Shown here: one piece after another, positions 44,505 to 53,246 of the stretch | How the letters are laid out: every line of letters starts with the position of its first letter | Position numbering within the stretch: position 1 is the first letter of the stretch | From: Dryocola sp036489025 | Lineage (GTDB): Bacteria > Pseudomonadota > Gammaproteobacteria > Enterobacterales > Enterobacteriaceae | Length of the DNA stretch: 64,000 bases | Direction: 5' to 3' | Assembly (NCBI GenBank): GCA_036489025.1 | Contig: DASXGN010000038.1 | Coordinates: 124,001-188,000 of the forward strand | Notes under the pieces: generated by a model | What the model was told of the DNA's origin: nothing | What the model saw: only the letters and a program-made list of their open reading frames with translations | Databases searched by the model: none | Translations under genes and position numbers: made by a program

Positions 44505-44747
44505 ATGTACGTTGAACTGGTTTATGACAAAAGAAACGTGGCGGGGCTGCCCGGCGCGAATGAAAAGATCCTCGCCGAGCTCACCCGTCGGGTGCACGGC
44601 ATCTTCCCGGAGGCGGACGTAAAGGTAAAACCGATGCAGGCCAATGCCGTGAACAGCGACTGCACCAAGAGCGAGAAAGAGCGAATCAACCGCCTGGTTG
44701 AGGAAATGTTCGACGAAGCCGATTTTTGGTTAGTGAGCGAGGAATAA
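44505..44747 (+). CDS. DinI-like SOS protein (MsgA-type)
   Basis: An 80-residue DinI-family protein. The acidic C-terminal helix (ERINRLVEEMFDEADFWLVS) and basic N-terminal strand are as in DinI, which binds RecA filaments and modulates UmuD and LexA cleavage. The start MYVELVYDKRNV and the block KPMQANAVNSDCTKSEKER resemble Salmonella MsgA more closely than K-12 DinI. ATG at 44505 gives the family length; an in-frame ATG at 44445 lies before the LexA box and is rejected. umuDC lie 1.7 kb away, also under LexA. Confidence 0.88.
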   Translation: MYVELVYDKRNVAGLPGANEKILAELTRRVHGIFPEADVKVKPMQANAVNSDCTKSEKERINRLVEEMFDEADFWLVSEE

Positions 44748-44752
44748 TAGCC

Positions 44753-44827
44753 ATGCGAAAAACAACGGTCGTGCTCATTGTCGTAGCGATTGTGGTGTGG
44801 TTTGCCAGCCATCAGGGCTGGATTTGA
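44753..44827 (+). CDS. yoaJ: YoaJ-like 24-residue membrane peptide
   Basis: A 24-codon frame (MRKTTVVLIVVAIVV, ending HQGWI) starts 6 bp after the dinI-like stop and so sits in the same transcript. Length, the M-[KR]-K-T-T start, the hydrophobic core with V-A-I, and a C-terminal G-W match E. coli YoaJ, also 24 residues and from the same chromosomal neighbourhood. It should be a single-span inner-membrane peptide of unknown function. Its position downstream of a LexA box suggests DNA-damage induction here, not known for K-12. Confidence 0.78.
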   Translation: MRKTTVVLIVVAIVVWFASHQGWI

Positions 44828-45113
44828 AAGCAGAAGATGGTTTGAGCCCGTCCTTCGGAGAGCAAGCCATCCTTTCATCTCGCCCACCCAGTGTTGCTCT
44901 TTTATCAACTATCTCGCCTACAACAGCCATATCCCTCCCTCCCCGCATATCAGGGCTTATGCCGGGAGACGCATCGGCTACGGCCAGAGCTAAATAAAAG
45001 TCGTCTCTATACGCTCGATCAAAATACGCTCTCCAGCAACATAAAATAAATCTTTCTGACAGAGGGGGTTTTATATATTTTATTGAAATCTAAACAATAA
45101 ATGGAATTTAGAC

Positions 45114-45656
45114 GTGATTAATCGTGACTTTGATCATCTGTCCACGCTGCTTCATCAGTTTTTTACCCGCGATGATATCCGGCAAAAATTAAACATCATC
45201 GATCGGAACAATATTTCCGGCTGGGAAATCTGGATGCAAATAGAGCTTGCTAACCTGCTGGTATCTACCGGGCATGAATGGTGGCGCGAGCAGCCGCTCG
45301 GATGCGATCTGCGGCAAAATCCCACACGAAGTACTCTGCGCACCGATTTCCTGCTGCGCAAGAAGGGCTGGACTCTTGATTCCTACATCGCACTTGAACT
45401 AAAGCAGAATAACGATCCCACGTCGTGCGTCAGAAATATGATCCTCGATCTTGAGAAAACAGCCAAAATCAAGCGTTCCGAAATAGATCTACGAAGCTTC
45501 TGGACTCTTGGCGTAACCCGTACGATCGAGCCAGAAAGGCTAAACCAACTTATTGACCGCTATCTCACCGAGAAGTACTACCAAACCAAGAGCAGAGATA
45601 AGCACGTTCTGTTAGTGCCTATTGAGCAGACGCCTTTTTGCTACATTGTGATTTGA
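45114..45656 (+). CDS. orphan PD-(D/E)XK-like protein (putative nuclease fold)
   Basis: A 180-residue protein with a GTG start. No family was recognised by eye, but the residues E44, then D78 in LRTDFLLRKK, then E95-x-K97 in YIALELKQN, with a hydrophobic strand before each, follow the PD-(D/E)XK nuclease core. No methyltransferase or partner gene is adjacent. The gene looks less GC-rich than its neighbours and sits between an intact and a dead copy of yoaJ, next to a tRNA gene, which suggests acquisition. GGA 9 nt upstream is a weak ribosome-binding site. It could be a solitary restriction-like or repair nuclease, or an inactive relative. Confidence 0.7.
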   Translation: MINRDFDHLSTLLHQFFTRDDIRQKLNIIDRNNISGWEIWMQIELANLLVSTGHEWWREQPLGCDLRQNPTRSTLRTDFLLRKKGWTLDSYIALELKQNNDPTSCVRNMILDLEKTAKIKRSEIDLRSFWTLGVTRTIEPERLNQLIDRYLTEKYYQTKSRDKHVLLVPIEQTPFCYIVI

Positions 45657-45700
45657 ACGATTCGGTTCGATTAACACAGTGATTACTTCAGGGAAAATCC

Positions 45701-45775
45701 ATGTGAAAAACAACGGTCGTGTTAATTGTCGTAGCGATTGGAGCGTGATTTGCGAGTCGTCGGGGTTGGATTTGA
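45701..45775 (+). pseudogene. decayed second copy of yoaJ
   Basis: 75 bp, the same length as the intact yoaJ at 44753, with about 84% identity by direct count (63 of 75). Codon 2 is TGA in place of CGA, and another TGA replaces the internal Trp codon TGG, so it cannot encode the peptide. Similarity extends a few bases past each end. The two copies are direct repeats 948 bp apart that enclose the PD-(D/E)XK-like gene. Confidence 0.85.
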
Positions 45776-45791
45776 ACGGAGAAGAGAGAAA

Positions 45792-45867
<76 letters not shown>

Positions 45868-46027
45868 ACTGGCGGGCATATTACACACCTGAACCGGGTG
45901 ATGCAATTCCCCTGATACTGTTCGCTTAAAAATTCAACTGATTGATATCAATCATCTCTTTATTGAACATTTCTCGCACATGATTCCGCGCCGTATGCCC
46001 TGTTACCCTGAGCATACGGCGGCTGAA

Positions 46028-46414
46028 TTATTTGTTCAGCTCCGCTTTAGCCTCTGCCAGCTCGCGCTGTGCATCTTCCAGCTTGCGCATTCTTTTGCCG
46101 ATCTTGTCCTCGCGGCCCGTGGCCTGCGCTTCAGCCAGCTCCTGCTTTTGTTCAGCTACTTTCTGCTCTTTTTTACGCACGTCTGCTTCACGATCGCGCT
46201 TCAGCGAGGCGTCCGTACAGTTGGCCTCCACTTCTGAATAGGCTTTTTCCAGCCCGGCGACGCGATATGAGTTACCGTGCGCTTTGGCGTAATCAATCTG
46301 CTGGCGGATCTCATCTTTCTTTGCCGCACAGCCCGTAGACTGGGCCTGCGCAACGGCGGGTAAAATGGATGCCGATGCCAGTAATATTGCTACGATAGTT
46401 TTTTTGTTAAGCAT
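46028..46414 (-). CDS. DUF1090 periplasmic protein (YqjC family)
   Basis: A 128-residue exported protein with a signal peptide (MLNKKTIVAILLASASILPAVAQA). The mature part carries GCAAKKDEIRQQIDYAKAHG and CTDASLKRDRE, then a long charged helix (KKEQKVAEQKQELAEAQATG and on to the C-terminus) likely to form a coiled coil. This is the layout of E. coli YqjC (122 residues); function unknown. An upstream in-frame ATG (46438) precedes the signal peptide and is disfavoured. Confidence 0.88.
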   Translation of the reverse strand: MLNKKTIVAILLASASILPAVAQAQSTGCAAKKDEIRQQIDYAKAHGNSYRVAGLEKAYSEVEANCTDASLKRDREADVRKKEQKVAEQKQELAEAQATGREDKIGKRMRKLEDAQRELAEAKAELNK

Positions 46415-46492
46415 GAAAATCTCCTGATAGTTGCTCATCGTCCTTTCGGGTCTGCCGCTACCCTAGCGGCAAGATCTTAACTATTTCTTAAA

Positions 46493-47779
46493 TCACCCTC
46501 GTTTTAAAGATTTATTCACAAAAAGCAGATCGGAAAAGCGCGTCGTGTAGCGGGGTGAAAGCATCTCTCGCTTCATTTGCCAGGGCTGCTGAATGCCCTG
46601 TCCGGCGAAGTAAAGCGTGCCGCGCCCTCGCCGTTCGTTCAGGCTATCCAGCACCTGCATTAGCGCATCGCTATTTCGTCGGGGGGCATTTTCGTCAAAA
46701 AGATTTAGCTGCGCGATGCCCTGGCTGAAGAAATCACCCAGCATGATCCCGGCTTTTTGATAGCGATGACCGTCCCGCCAGATGGCGTCCAGACATTTTG
46801 TGGCGGCGCTGATGATGTCCCGGCTGTCCTGAGTAGGGGTCAGAAGCTTTATCGTCGCCTGATTGCCGTAATACGGCTCGTTGGCAGCAAAGGGGCTGCT
46901 TTTGACAAAGGCAGAAACATGCCGGCAGTACTGATGCTCTGCGCGCAGTTTCTCCGCGGCTCGCGAAGCATAGCTGCAAATAGCCTGACGCATATGTTCG
47001 TATTCCGTAACGCGTTCTCCAAATGAACGTGAACAGACGATCTCCTGCTTCGTGGGCGCGAATTCCTCATGCCCCAGGCACGGCTCCCCGCGCAGTTCGC
47101 GCACGGTGCGCTCGAGTACTACGCTAAAGTGCTTGCGGATAAAACGGATGTCGCTGTCGCACAGCTGCAGAACATTTTCTATTCCCAGAGTCCCGAGCTT
47201 TTGGGCAATACGCCGCCCCACGCCCCACACTTCATCGACCGGCAATGCGGCCATCAGCCTGCGCTGCCGATCGATGTTAGACAGATCGACCACGCCACCG
47301 CTCTGCTGCGGCCATTTCTTCGCGGCATGGTTTGCAAGCTTTGCCAGCGTTTTTGTCGGAGCGATCCCTACGCCAACCGTAAGGTGCGTTCTTTGCAGAA
47401 TTGTCGCGCGAATTTCCCGGCCAAAATCCTTCAGGTTTCGACAGTTTTGAACGCCCGTCAGATCGCAGAAAGCTTCATCAATGGAGTAAATTTCGCAGCA
47501 CGGGGAGAGATCTTCCAGCGTGCTCATTACCCGCTCGGACATATCCGCGTACAGCTCATAGTTCGAACTAAAACAAACGATACCGTGTTGCCGGAACAGA
47601 TCCTTTTGCTTAAAATACGGTGCGCCCATTTTAACCCCCAGAACCTTTGCTTCCGCGCTGCGGGAGATAATGCATCCGTCGTTGTTTGAAAGAACAGCAA
47701 CGGGCCGCCCTTTCAGATCGGGCCTGAAAATGGTCTCACAGCTGGCGTAAAATGAATTCACATCCACAAGCGCAAACAT
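46493..47779 (-). CDS. umuC: DNA polymerase V catalytic subunit UmuC
   Basis: A 428-residue Y-family translesion polymerase (K-12: 422). Catalytic carboxylates lie in FALVDVNSFYASCE and EIYSIDEAFCDLTG; the helix-hairpin-helix region VDEVWGVGRRIAQKLGTLGI and the C-terminal SFVNKSLKRG-type tail follow, the latter slightly extended. It acts with UmuD'2 and RecA on damaged DNA. It starts 2 bp after the umuD stop. In K-12 umuDC lie near 26 min beside dsbB, so the location here differs. Confidence 0.96.
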   Translation of the reverse strand: MFALVDVNSFYASCETIFRPDLKGRPVAVLSNNDGCIISRSAEAKVLGVKMGAPYFKQKDLFRQHGIVCFSSNYELYADMSERVMSTLEDLSPCCEIYSIDEAFCDLTGVQNCRNLKDFGREIRATILQRTHLTVGVGIAPTKTLAKLANHAAKKWPQQSGGVVDLSNIDRQRRLMAALPVDEVWGVGRRIAQKLGTLGIENVLQLCDSDIRFIRKHFSVVLERTVRELRGEPCLGHEEFAPTKQEIVCSRSFGERVTEYEHMRQAICSYASRAAEKLRAEHQYCRHVSAFVKSSPFAANEPYYGNQATIKLLTPTQDSRDIISAATKCLDAIWRDGHRYQKAGIMLGDFFSQGIAQLNLFDENAPRRNSDALMQVLDSLNERRGRGTLYFAGQGIQQPWQMKREMLSPRYTTRFSDLLFVNKSLKRG

Positions 47780-47781
47780 AG

Positions 47782-48201
47782 TCAGCTGGCCGATTTAACG
47801 ATAAAGGTCACCACGCCAAAAATCTCCAGCGCGTCTTCATCGTGGATTTTTAGCGGAGGATAGTCGCTGTTGAGCGGATTAAGCTGGATACCGGGCCGCA
47901 GCTGTAATTGCTTAGCGGTAAACTCACCGTCAAAAGACGCAATGACGATATCGCCGTGCTGAGGCGTGCGGGAACTGTCCACCACCAGCAGATCGCCCTC
48001 ATTGATTCCCCCGTCAATCATCGAATCACCGGCGGCTCTGACAAAATACGTCGAGCCGGGATGCTGGATAAGCAGGGTATTAAGGTCGATACGCTTTTCT
48101 ATGTAGTCCTGCGCGGGGGAAGGAAACCCGCACTGTACCAGGTCACTGAAAAGCGGGAGTAAGACAACGGGCCGTAGTTTGGCTGGCTGATAGAATTCCA
48201 T
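47782..48201 (-). CDS. umuD: UmuD, LexA-like self-cleaving subunit of polymerase V
   Basis: A 139-residue protein, the K-12 length. The self-cleavage site Cys-Gly lies in LVQCGFPSPA, the nucleophilic Ser in AAGDSMIDGGI and the Lys in EFTAKQLQL. RecA filaments trigger cleavage to UmuD', which joins UmuC. It is the first gene of umuDC, with a LexA box 25-40 bp before its ATG. Confidence 0.96.
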   Translation of the reverse strand: MEFYQPAKLRPVVLLPLFSDLVQCGFPSPAQDYIEKRIDLNTLLIQHPGSTYFVRAAGDSMIDGGINEGDLLVVDSSRTPQHGDIVIASFDGEFTAKQLQLRPGIQLNPLNSDYPPLKIHDEDALEIFGVVTFIVKSAS

Positions 48202-48225
48202 GATAGTACGCTCACATCACATTCA

Positions 48226-48241
48226 CTGTATTTATATACAG
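48226..48241. promoter_or_regulatory. LexA box of umuDC; region 48202-48530
   Basis: CTGTATTTATATACAG is a consensus SOS box (CTG-N10-CAG) within an even longer imperfect palindrome (ACTGTATTTATATACAGT). The remaining gap up to 48530 contains only the hydrolase terminator described separately. Confidence 0.93.
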
Positions 48242-48449
48242 TAGTATTGTCGAGACGCACGATCAAGCCCTCTGACGAGCGGGTAACTGTCTGGCGGGCG
48301 CGCAGCTGCGCCCAACGTTATGATCCCTGAGAGGATCGCTCTGTCTGTAAATTTTTCTCTCGCCTGTTTTTTTTAACTCATCAGGTTTTGCTCTTTCTGC
48401 ACGCGCATTGTTTTGCTAAATGATTTGTTATCCGCGTGGCGTTCCGGCG

Positions 48450-48480
48450 AAAAAAAAGCCACCTGCGGTTACAGGTAGCC
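48450..48480 (-). terminator. terminator after the alpha/beta hydrolase gene
   Basis: On the minus strand GCTACCTG-TAACCG-CAGGTGGC forms an 8-bp hairpin followed by eight T. Confidence 0.88.
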
Positions 48481-48530
48481 TTATATATCACCGGGAAGAA
48501 ATCTCTGTCGGCGATCGGTACACTTCAATG

Positions 48531-49394
48531 CTAAATCAGATGTTCTTTAAACCAGCTAATCTGGCGTAGAACAATATGCTCAAAATGCAGCCCTTCATAC
48601 ATTTCATAGTGATTCGCGCCCTCTTCGACCAAAAGCGTTTTCGTTGTTGAACCCGTGGCTTCGTAAAGCGCTTTACCCTGCTCAGGAGCATTGACGGAAT
48701 CATTGCCCGCCACGACAACCATCACTGGACAAATAACCCTGGCCGCAGATTCTGCAGGTTTATAGTTCAGTGTTTCACGAACGGTCAGGAAGGGAATCTT
48801 GATATCCATAGCAGGGAAAAGGGATTTATTGGCGTCAAAGAATGCTTTGGACTCGTCGTCACCCAGCACTTTGGTTATCGCGACAAACATTTCCTTACCC
48901 GTTTTCTCCCTTTTATCCGCCATTTTTTCGAGCGTGGCAACGAAACCGGCTTTTTCTTCGGCGGTCATCTTGCCGGTAACAATTTCTTCTCCGTCAGCAA
49001 AGCCTAATTGACTGACAATACACCCGATCGCAGGACGCTGAACGGCGGCACCAAATACATGCCCGCCTCCCAGAGAGGTCCCCCAGAGACCGGTCCGGGC
49101 CGCATCGACTTCAGATAAAGTTTTTACCCAGTCAATGACGGTAATAATATCGTCAATTTGCATGGAGGGAATAAGCCGACCACGCTCTCCTTCACTTGCC
49201 CCAAAGCCCCGGTAGTCAAACGTTACGGCAGCGAAACCTGCTTTCACAAATGCTTCAGCAAATGAGGGCAGAAGAATGTCCTGTATCCCGCAGAATCCAT
49301 GACACAAGATAATAACAGGCGGCTGCGATAGCCCCTCCGGCAGACGCAGCGTGGCGGCTATACCCGCTTGTAATTGATAGGACTGAATATTCAT
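48531..49394 (-). CDS. alpha/beta hydrolase (dienelactone-hydrolase/S9-like)
   Basis: A 287-residue cytoplasmic hydrolase. The oxyanion motif ILCHGFCGIQD, the nucleophile elbow GLWGTSLGGGH with Ser, and the late His in GANHYEMYEG with an acid in VVVAGNDSVNAP form the expected triad. The lid region (about 140-195) is rich in charged residues. The substrate, probably an ester or peptide-like compound, cannot be told from the sequence. It is in the accessory junction and has no K-12 neighbour relation. Confidence 0.87.
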   Translation of the reverse strand: MNIQSYQLQAGIAATLRLPEGLSQPPVIILCHGFCGIQDILLPSFAEAFVKAGFAAVTFDYRGFGASEGERGRLIPSMQIDDIITVIDWVKTLSEVDAARTGLWGTSLGGGHVFGAAVQRPAIGCIVSQLGFADGEEIVTGKMTAEEKAGFVATLEKMADKREKTGKEMFVAITKVLGDDESKAFFDANKSLFPAMDIKIPFLTVRETLNYKPAESAARVICPVMVVVAGNDSVNAPEQGKALYEATGSTTKTLLVEEGANHYEMYEGLHFEHIVLRQISWFKEHLI

Positions 49395-49496
49395 CTAACT
49401 GTTTGCTCCATTGTCAATGAAAGGACATATTAACCCATTGACTACAATGAGTTTATGACCCGGTTCCTGTTTTCTTTAAGTCAAATTATTACTGTG

Positions 49497-50324
49497 CTAA
49501 ATACCGTAATGACGCAGCATGGGGTAGGTAAAAAAGAGCAGGTGCACAACATTTAAACCGACGTGGAACGCTACCGCGACCCACAGTCGCCCGCTCCACA
49601 TCCACGCAATACCGTAAATCACCCCGGCAAGCGCGGCAAAAATGACCAGAAGCGTACCGCCTGCATAATGCATTCCGCCAAAAATAGCGGCAGAAATAAT
49701 CAGGGCGGCAACGGGATGAATAAAGCCGGATAATCTCTGCTGCAGGTAACCGCGGAATAAAGCCTCTTCGGCTAATGAAACGAAGAATATATTCGCAAGG
49801 ACAAACTGGACAAACCAGGCGGGCAGATGTGTTTCAAGCTTCAATCCACCAAGATAAACGGCCACGAACAGCAGCACGGGGATCGCTAATATCAAAAGCA
49901 GCCAGGAAAGTTTTGACGGCTGGTACTTAGGTTTTGTCACAAACAGCGTTTTCATGCCCGCCAGTAAAATAAAAGGCACCAGCGCCTTATCAAAATTGTA
50001 ATACATCGTGAAGGGGACGCTTTCCGGCCCGGCGCTAACTGAATCAAGCACCTTTAGATTATGGAAGCCGGGAATCAGATGTACCATGGCCCCAATAGCG
50101 CCGGCGACCAGCAGGACTTCCAGAATATATTGTCCACCTCGATGAGCGCTGCCAAATCTTACATATGCACCTGCAATAAGCACCATAACGCCTAAAAACG
50201 TCAGGGAGCGCCAGTCAAGAGTGCCGTTTATTCCCCCGATAACCACCGTGATAATAAGCAGGCTCAATGAGATTTTTTTATTAAATTGCAGAGCCAGCAG
50301 GGAAAGCGCCAATAATATCCACAT
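49497..50324 (-). CDS. CPBP (CAAX protease/bacteriocin-processing) family membrane metalloprotease
   Basis: A 275-residue polytopic protein with about eight membrane segments. The three ABI/CPBP motifs are present near the C-terminus: EEALFRGYLQQ (EExxxR), FGGMHYAGG (FxxxH) and HVGLNVVH (HxxxN). Members are intramembrane proteases; some give self-immunity to bacteriocins or process peptides. No bacteriocin gene is adjacent, though a candidate microcin lies 11 kb away on the same strand; a link is only speculation. Confidence 0.87.
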   Translation of the reverse strand: MWILLALSLLALQFNKKISLSLLIITVVIGGINGTLDWRSLTFLGVMVLIAGAYVRFGSAHRGGQYILEVLLVAGAIGAMVHLIPGFHNLKVLDSVSAGPESVPFTMYYNFDKALVPFILLAGMKTLFVTKPKYQPSKLSWLLLILAIPVLLFVAVYLGGLKLETHLPAWFVQFVLANIFFVSLAEEALFRGYLQQRLSGFIHPVAALIISAAIFGGMHYAGGTLLVIFAALAGVIYGIAWMWSGRLWVAVAFHVGLNVVHLLFFTYPMLRHYGI

Positions 50325-50549
50325 AGTTCATCCTTAACATTTTTTAGAATCGGGAAGAACCTAACACTGATAAATCATGTAGACAAACAGAAAGCGCTCG
50401 CGCGAATGATTTAAATGCTCCCGGCTTCACATCTTCGTCGGCTCGCATCAAAAACATTTTTAGCTGCCAAAGGCAATAGCAGAGATGATCAAACTCACCC
50501 GATTAGCACTGCTACCTTTAGTGCAGGAATAATCAGAGAGGACGCTTGA

Positions 50550-51341
50550 ATGATCGTTTTATGTAAAGCCTGCGGCACATCCTATGAGACTATCGGTTGC
50601 CATCCTGAGCGCTGCGAAATTTGCGAAGATGAGCGGCAGTATGTGCCCGTCGAGGGACAAAAATGGATCGAGCCGAACACGCTCGTTGCTTCACACACCA
50701 ATAAGTGGAAGCAGCACGCGCCCAATATCTACAGCATCCAGACCGTTCCTGAATTTGCGATTAATCAGCGCGCTTTTATTCTCACCACGCCGCAGGGCAA
50801 TATTCTATGGGACTGCATTGCCGCGCTGGACGACGCCACAAAAACGCTGGTTTCCGCGCTGGGCGGGCTTAAGGCCATCGCCATCTCACATCCTCATTAC
50901 TACAGCACGATGCAGGACTGGGCAGACGAATTTAACGCTCCGATTTACCTTCATGCCAGCGATCGCCAGTGGATTATGCGCGACAGCCCGTGGATCACGC
51001 TGTGGGAAGGCGACACGCTAAAGCTGGGCAATGACGTCACTCTGCTGCGTTTAGGCGGGCATTTTGCCGGCGGCAGCGTTCTTCATTGGGCAAAGGAGGA
51101 AGGCGTGCTGTTTACGGGAGACATCGTGCAGGTTGCGCCTGGTGCAAATGCCGTCTCCTTCATGTGGAGCTACCCCAATATGCTGCCGCTATCGGCCATG
51201 ACGGTTAGCGACATCGTACGCCGCCTGAGCACGGTGAAATTTAAAAAACTCTACGGCGCATTTGAAGGAAAGGATATCAAGGATAATGCCGATGATATCG
51301 TGCAGCGATCCGGCAGAAAGTATATTGCCTGTCTGGAATAG
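50550..51341 (+). CDS. MBL-fold protein with N-terminal Cys cluster and altered metal site
   Basis: A 263-residue protein. Residues 5-26 contain five Cys (CKACGTSYETIGCHPERCEIC), likely a zinc knuckle. The rest is a metallo-beta-lactamase fold, but the usual HxHxDH reads SHPHYYST, lacking the Asp and last His; later ligands remain in RLGGHFAGGSV and FTGDIVQV. It may bind a single metal or have lost hydrolysis. The function is unknown. ATG at 50550 follows AGAGAGGACGCTTGA. Confidence 0.85.
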   Translation: MIVLCKACGTSYETIGCHPERCEICEDERQYVPVEGQKWIEPNTLVASHTNKWKQHAPNIYSIQTVPEFAINQRAFILTTPQGNILWDCIAALDDATKTLVSALGGLKAIAISHPHYYSTMQDWADEFNAPIYLHASDRQWIMRDSPWITLWEGDTLKLGNDVTLLRLGGHFAGGSVLHWAKEEGVLFTGDIVQVAPGANAVSFMWSYPNMLPLSAMTVSDIVRRLSTVKFKKLYGAFEGKDIKDNADDIVQRSGRKYIACLE

Positions 51342-51510
51342 TCGCTGCGGGAAACTTGCGGCCATCGGCTTGCGCGTATATGGCCAATGCCATCACCCTA
51401 CCGCAATAATGAATATTTTTTATCAATCGCGAAAATCTGGAAATGTTGTACTAAACTCAAATGGCTTAAGCCTATATTTTTTAATGTTAATCTGGATAAG
51501 GATATTTTAT

Positions 51511-51798
51511 ATGAAAACGACCGCTTTAGCCGCTTCTCTACTGATCGCAACCTTCTCTTTTGGCGCCTTTGCCGCTGACCAGGTTTCCAAAGATGAAATC
51601 AAACACTTCAAGCTTGTGAAAGTGGGTGACATCAGCGTATCTCAGACCGGCGGCACAGTATCTTCCCCAAGCGATCTGCGCGAAAAACTTTCGCAACTTG
51701 CAGATGAGAAAGGCGGCAAGTATTACCATATTATCTCTGCCCGCGAACACGGCCCTAATTTTGAAGCTGTAGCGACAGTCTATAAAGATGCTAAATAA
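51511..51798 (+). CDS. DUF1471 (YhcN/BhsA/McbA-family) periplasmic stress protein
   Basis: A 95-residue exported protein with a signal peptide (MKTTALAASLLIATFSFGAFA). The mature domain reads LVKVGDISVSQTGGTVSSPS, then KGGKYYHIISAREHGPNFEA, the BhsA/McbA fold tied to acid, peroxide and biofilm responses. Members are too alike to name this one. The start at 51511 is preceded by AAGGATATTTTAT; the long upstream frame is not coding. Confidence 0.88.
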   Translation: MKTTALAASLLIATFSFGAFAADQVSKDEIKHFKLVKVGDISVSQTGGTVSSPSDLREKLSQLADEKGGKYYHIISAREHGPNFEAVATVYKDAK

Positions 51799-51814
51799 GT
51801 ACGAATAATAAAAA

Positions 51815-51836
51815 ACGGGAGCCCAAAGGCTCCCGT
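51815..51836. terminator. bidirectional terminator between the DUF1471 gene and icd
   Basis: ACGGGAGCC-CAAA-GGCTCCCGT forms a 9-bp stem. The A-run on its left gives a T-run on the minus strand, so it mainly serves icd. Confidence 0.88.
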
Positions 51837-51859
51837 CTTCATATCATCAGCCGTGCTGA

Positions 51860-53110
51860 TTACATGTGCTTAATGATAGCGTCGCCAAACTCTGAACATT
51901 TCAGCAACTTAGCACCATCCATCAGGCGTTCGAAATCGTAAGTAACGGTTTTCGCGTCAATCGCGCCTTCCATCCCTTTCACGATCAGGTCTGCCGCTTC
52001 GAACCATTCCATATGACGCAGCATCATTTCCGCGGACAGGATGATGGAACCCGGGTTCACTTTATCCTGGCCTGCGTATTTTGGTGCGGTGCCGTGAGTG
52101 GCTTCGAACAGGGCACATTCGTCACCGATGTTTGCGCCAGGGGCGATACCGATGCCGCCGACCTGGGCTGCCAGGGCGTCGGAGATGTAGTCGCCGTTGA
52201 GGTTCATACAGGCAATAACGTCGTATTCAGCCGGGCGCAGCAGGATTTGCTGCAGGAACGCATCGGCGATCACGTCTTTGATGACGATTTCTTTGCCGGT
52301 ATTTGGGTTCTTGATTTTCACCCAAGGGCCGCCGTCAATCAGCTCGCCGCCGAACTCTTCGCGCGCTAGCTGGTAACCCCAGTCTTTGAAAGCGCCTTCG
52401 GTGAACTTCATGATGTTGCCTTTGTGAACCAGGGTCACGGAATCACGGTCGTTAGTGATGGCGTATTCGATGGCCGCACGAACCAGGCGTTTGGTGCCTT
52501 CTTCGGAACAAGGTTTGATGCCGATGCCGCAATGCTCAGGGAAACGAATTTTCGTTACACCCATTTCATCGCGCAGGAACTTGATCACTTTTTCAGCTTC
52601 GGCGCTGTCGGCTTTCCACTCGATGCCCGCATAGATGTCTTCTGAGTTTTCACGGAAGATAACCATGTTGGTCAGTTCAGGCTGCTTAACCGGGCTAGGC
52701 GTGCCCTGGTAATAACGCACCGGACGCAGACACACGTACAGGTCGAGCTGCTGACGCAGGGCCACGTTCAGGGAACGTATACCGCCGCCAACCGGGGTAG
52801 TCAGCGGGCCTTTAATGGCCACGCGGTAGTCACGAATCAGGTCCAGAGTTTCTTCTGGCAGCCAGACGTCCTGGCCGTACAGTTGAGTAGATTTTTCGCC
52901 GGTATAGATTTCCATCCAGGAAATTTTCCGCTCGCCCTTATAGGCTTTCTCTACGGCGGCATCCACCACTTTAATCATGGCTGGGGTGACGTCCACACCA
53001 ATACCGTCCCCTTCGATGAAAGGAATCACTGGGTTATGAGGAACGTTGAGTTTGCCATTTTGCAGGGTGATCTTTTTACCTTCCGCCGGAACGACTACTT
53101 TGCTTTCCAT
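51860..53110 (-). CDS. icd: NADP-dependent isocitrate dehydrogenase
   Basis: A 416-residue TCA-cycle enzyme, the K-12 length. The substrate loop TPVGGGIRSLNVALRQ contains the Ser (about 113) phosphorylated by AceK; metal-binding Asp residues lie in NLNGDYISDALAAQVGG and the NADP site in ATHGTAPKYAGQDKVNPGS. The 3' end is intact and there is no prophage attached, unlike K-12 where e14 uses this site. It is divergent from rluE. Confidence 0.98.
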   Translation of the reverse strand: MESKVVVPAEGKKITLQNGKLNVPHNPVIPFIEGDGIGVDVTPAMIKVVDAAVEKAYKGERKISWMEIYTGEKSTQLYGQDVWLPEETLDLIRDYRVAIKGPLTTPVGGGIRSLNVALRQQLDLYVCLRPVRYYQGTPSPVKQPELTNMVIFRENSEDIYAGIEWKADSAEAEKVIKFLRDEMGVTKIRFPEHCGIGIKPCSEEGTKRLVRAAIEYAITNDRDSVTLVHKGNIMKFTEGAFKDWGYQLAREEFGGELIDGGPWVKIKNPNTGKEIVIKDVIADAFLQQILLRPAEYDVIACMNLNGDYISDALAAQVGGIGIAPGANIGDECALFEATHGTAPKYAGQDKVNPGSIILSAEMMLRHMEWFEAADLIVKGMEGAIDAKTVTYDFERLMDGAKLLKCSEFGDAIIKHM

Positions 53111-53246
53111 TCACCTCTCCTTCGAGCGCTTCTGGTTTTTGTTAATGATTTGTAATTTGCGGGCTCATACTACTGCAATATCAGGCTCGCGCCAATCACT
53201 CATGATTTCCGCTATAATGCGTGAATACCGGACATCTGAAAACACT

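Noticed and set aside
51815..51900. Possible e14-like prophage attachment at the 3' end of icd
   Set aside because: icd is full length, is followed at once by a terminator and a DUF1471 gene, and no integrase, excisionase or duplicated icd end is present.
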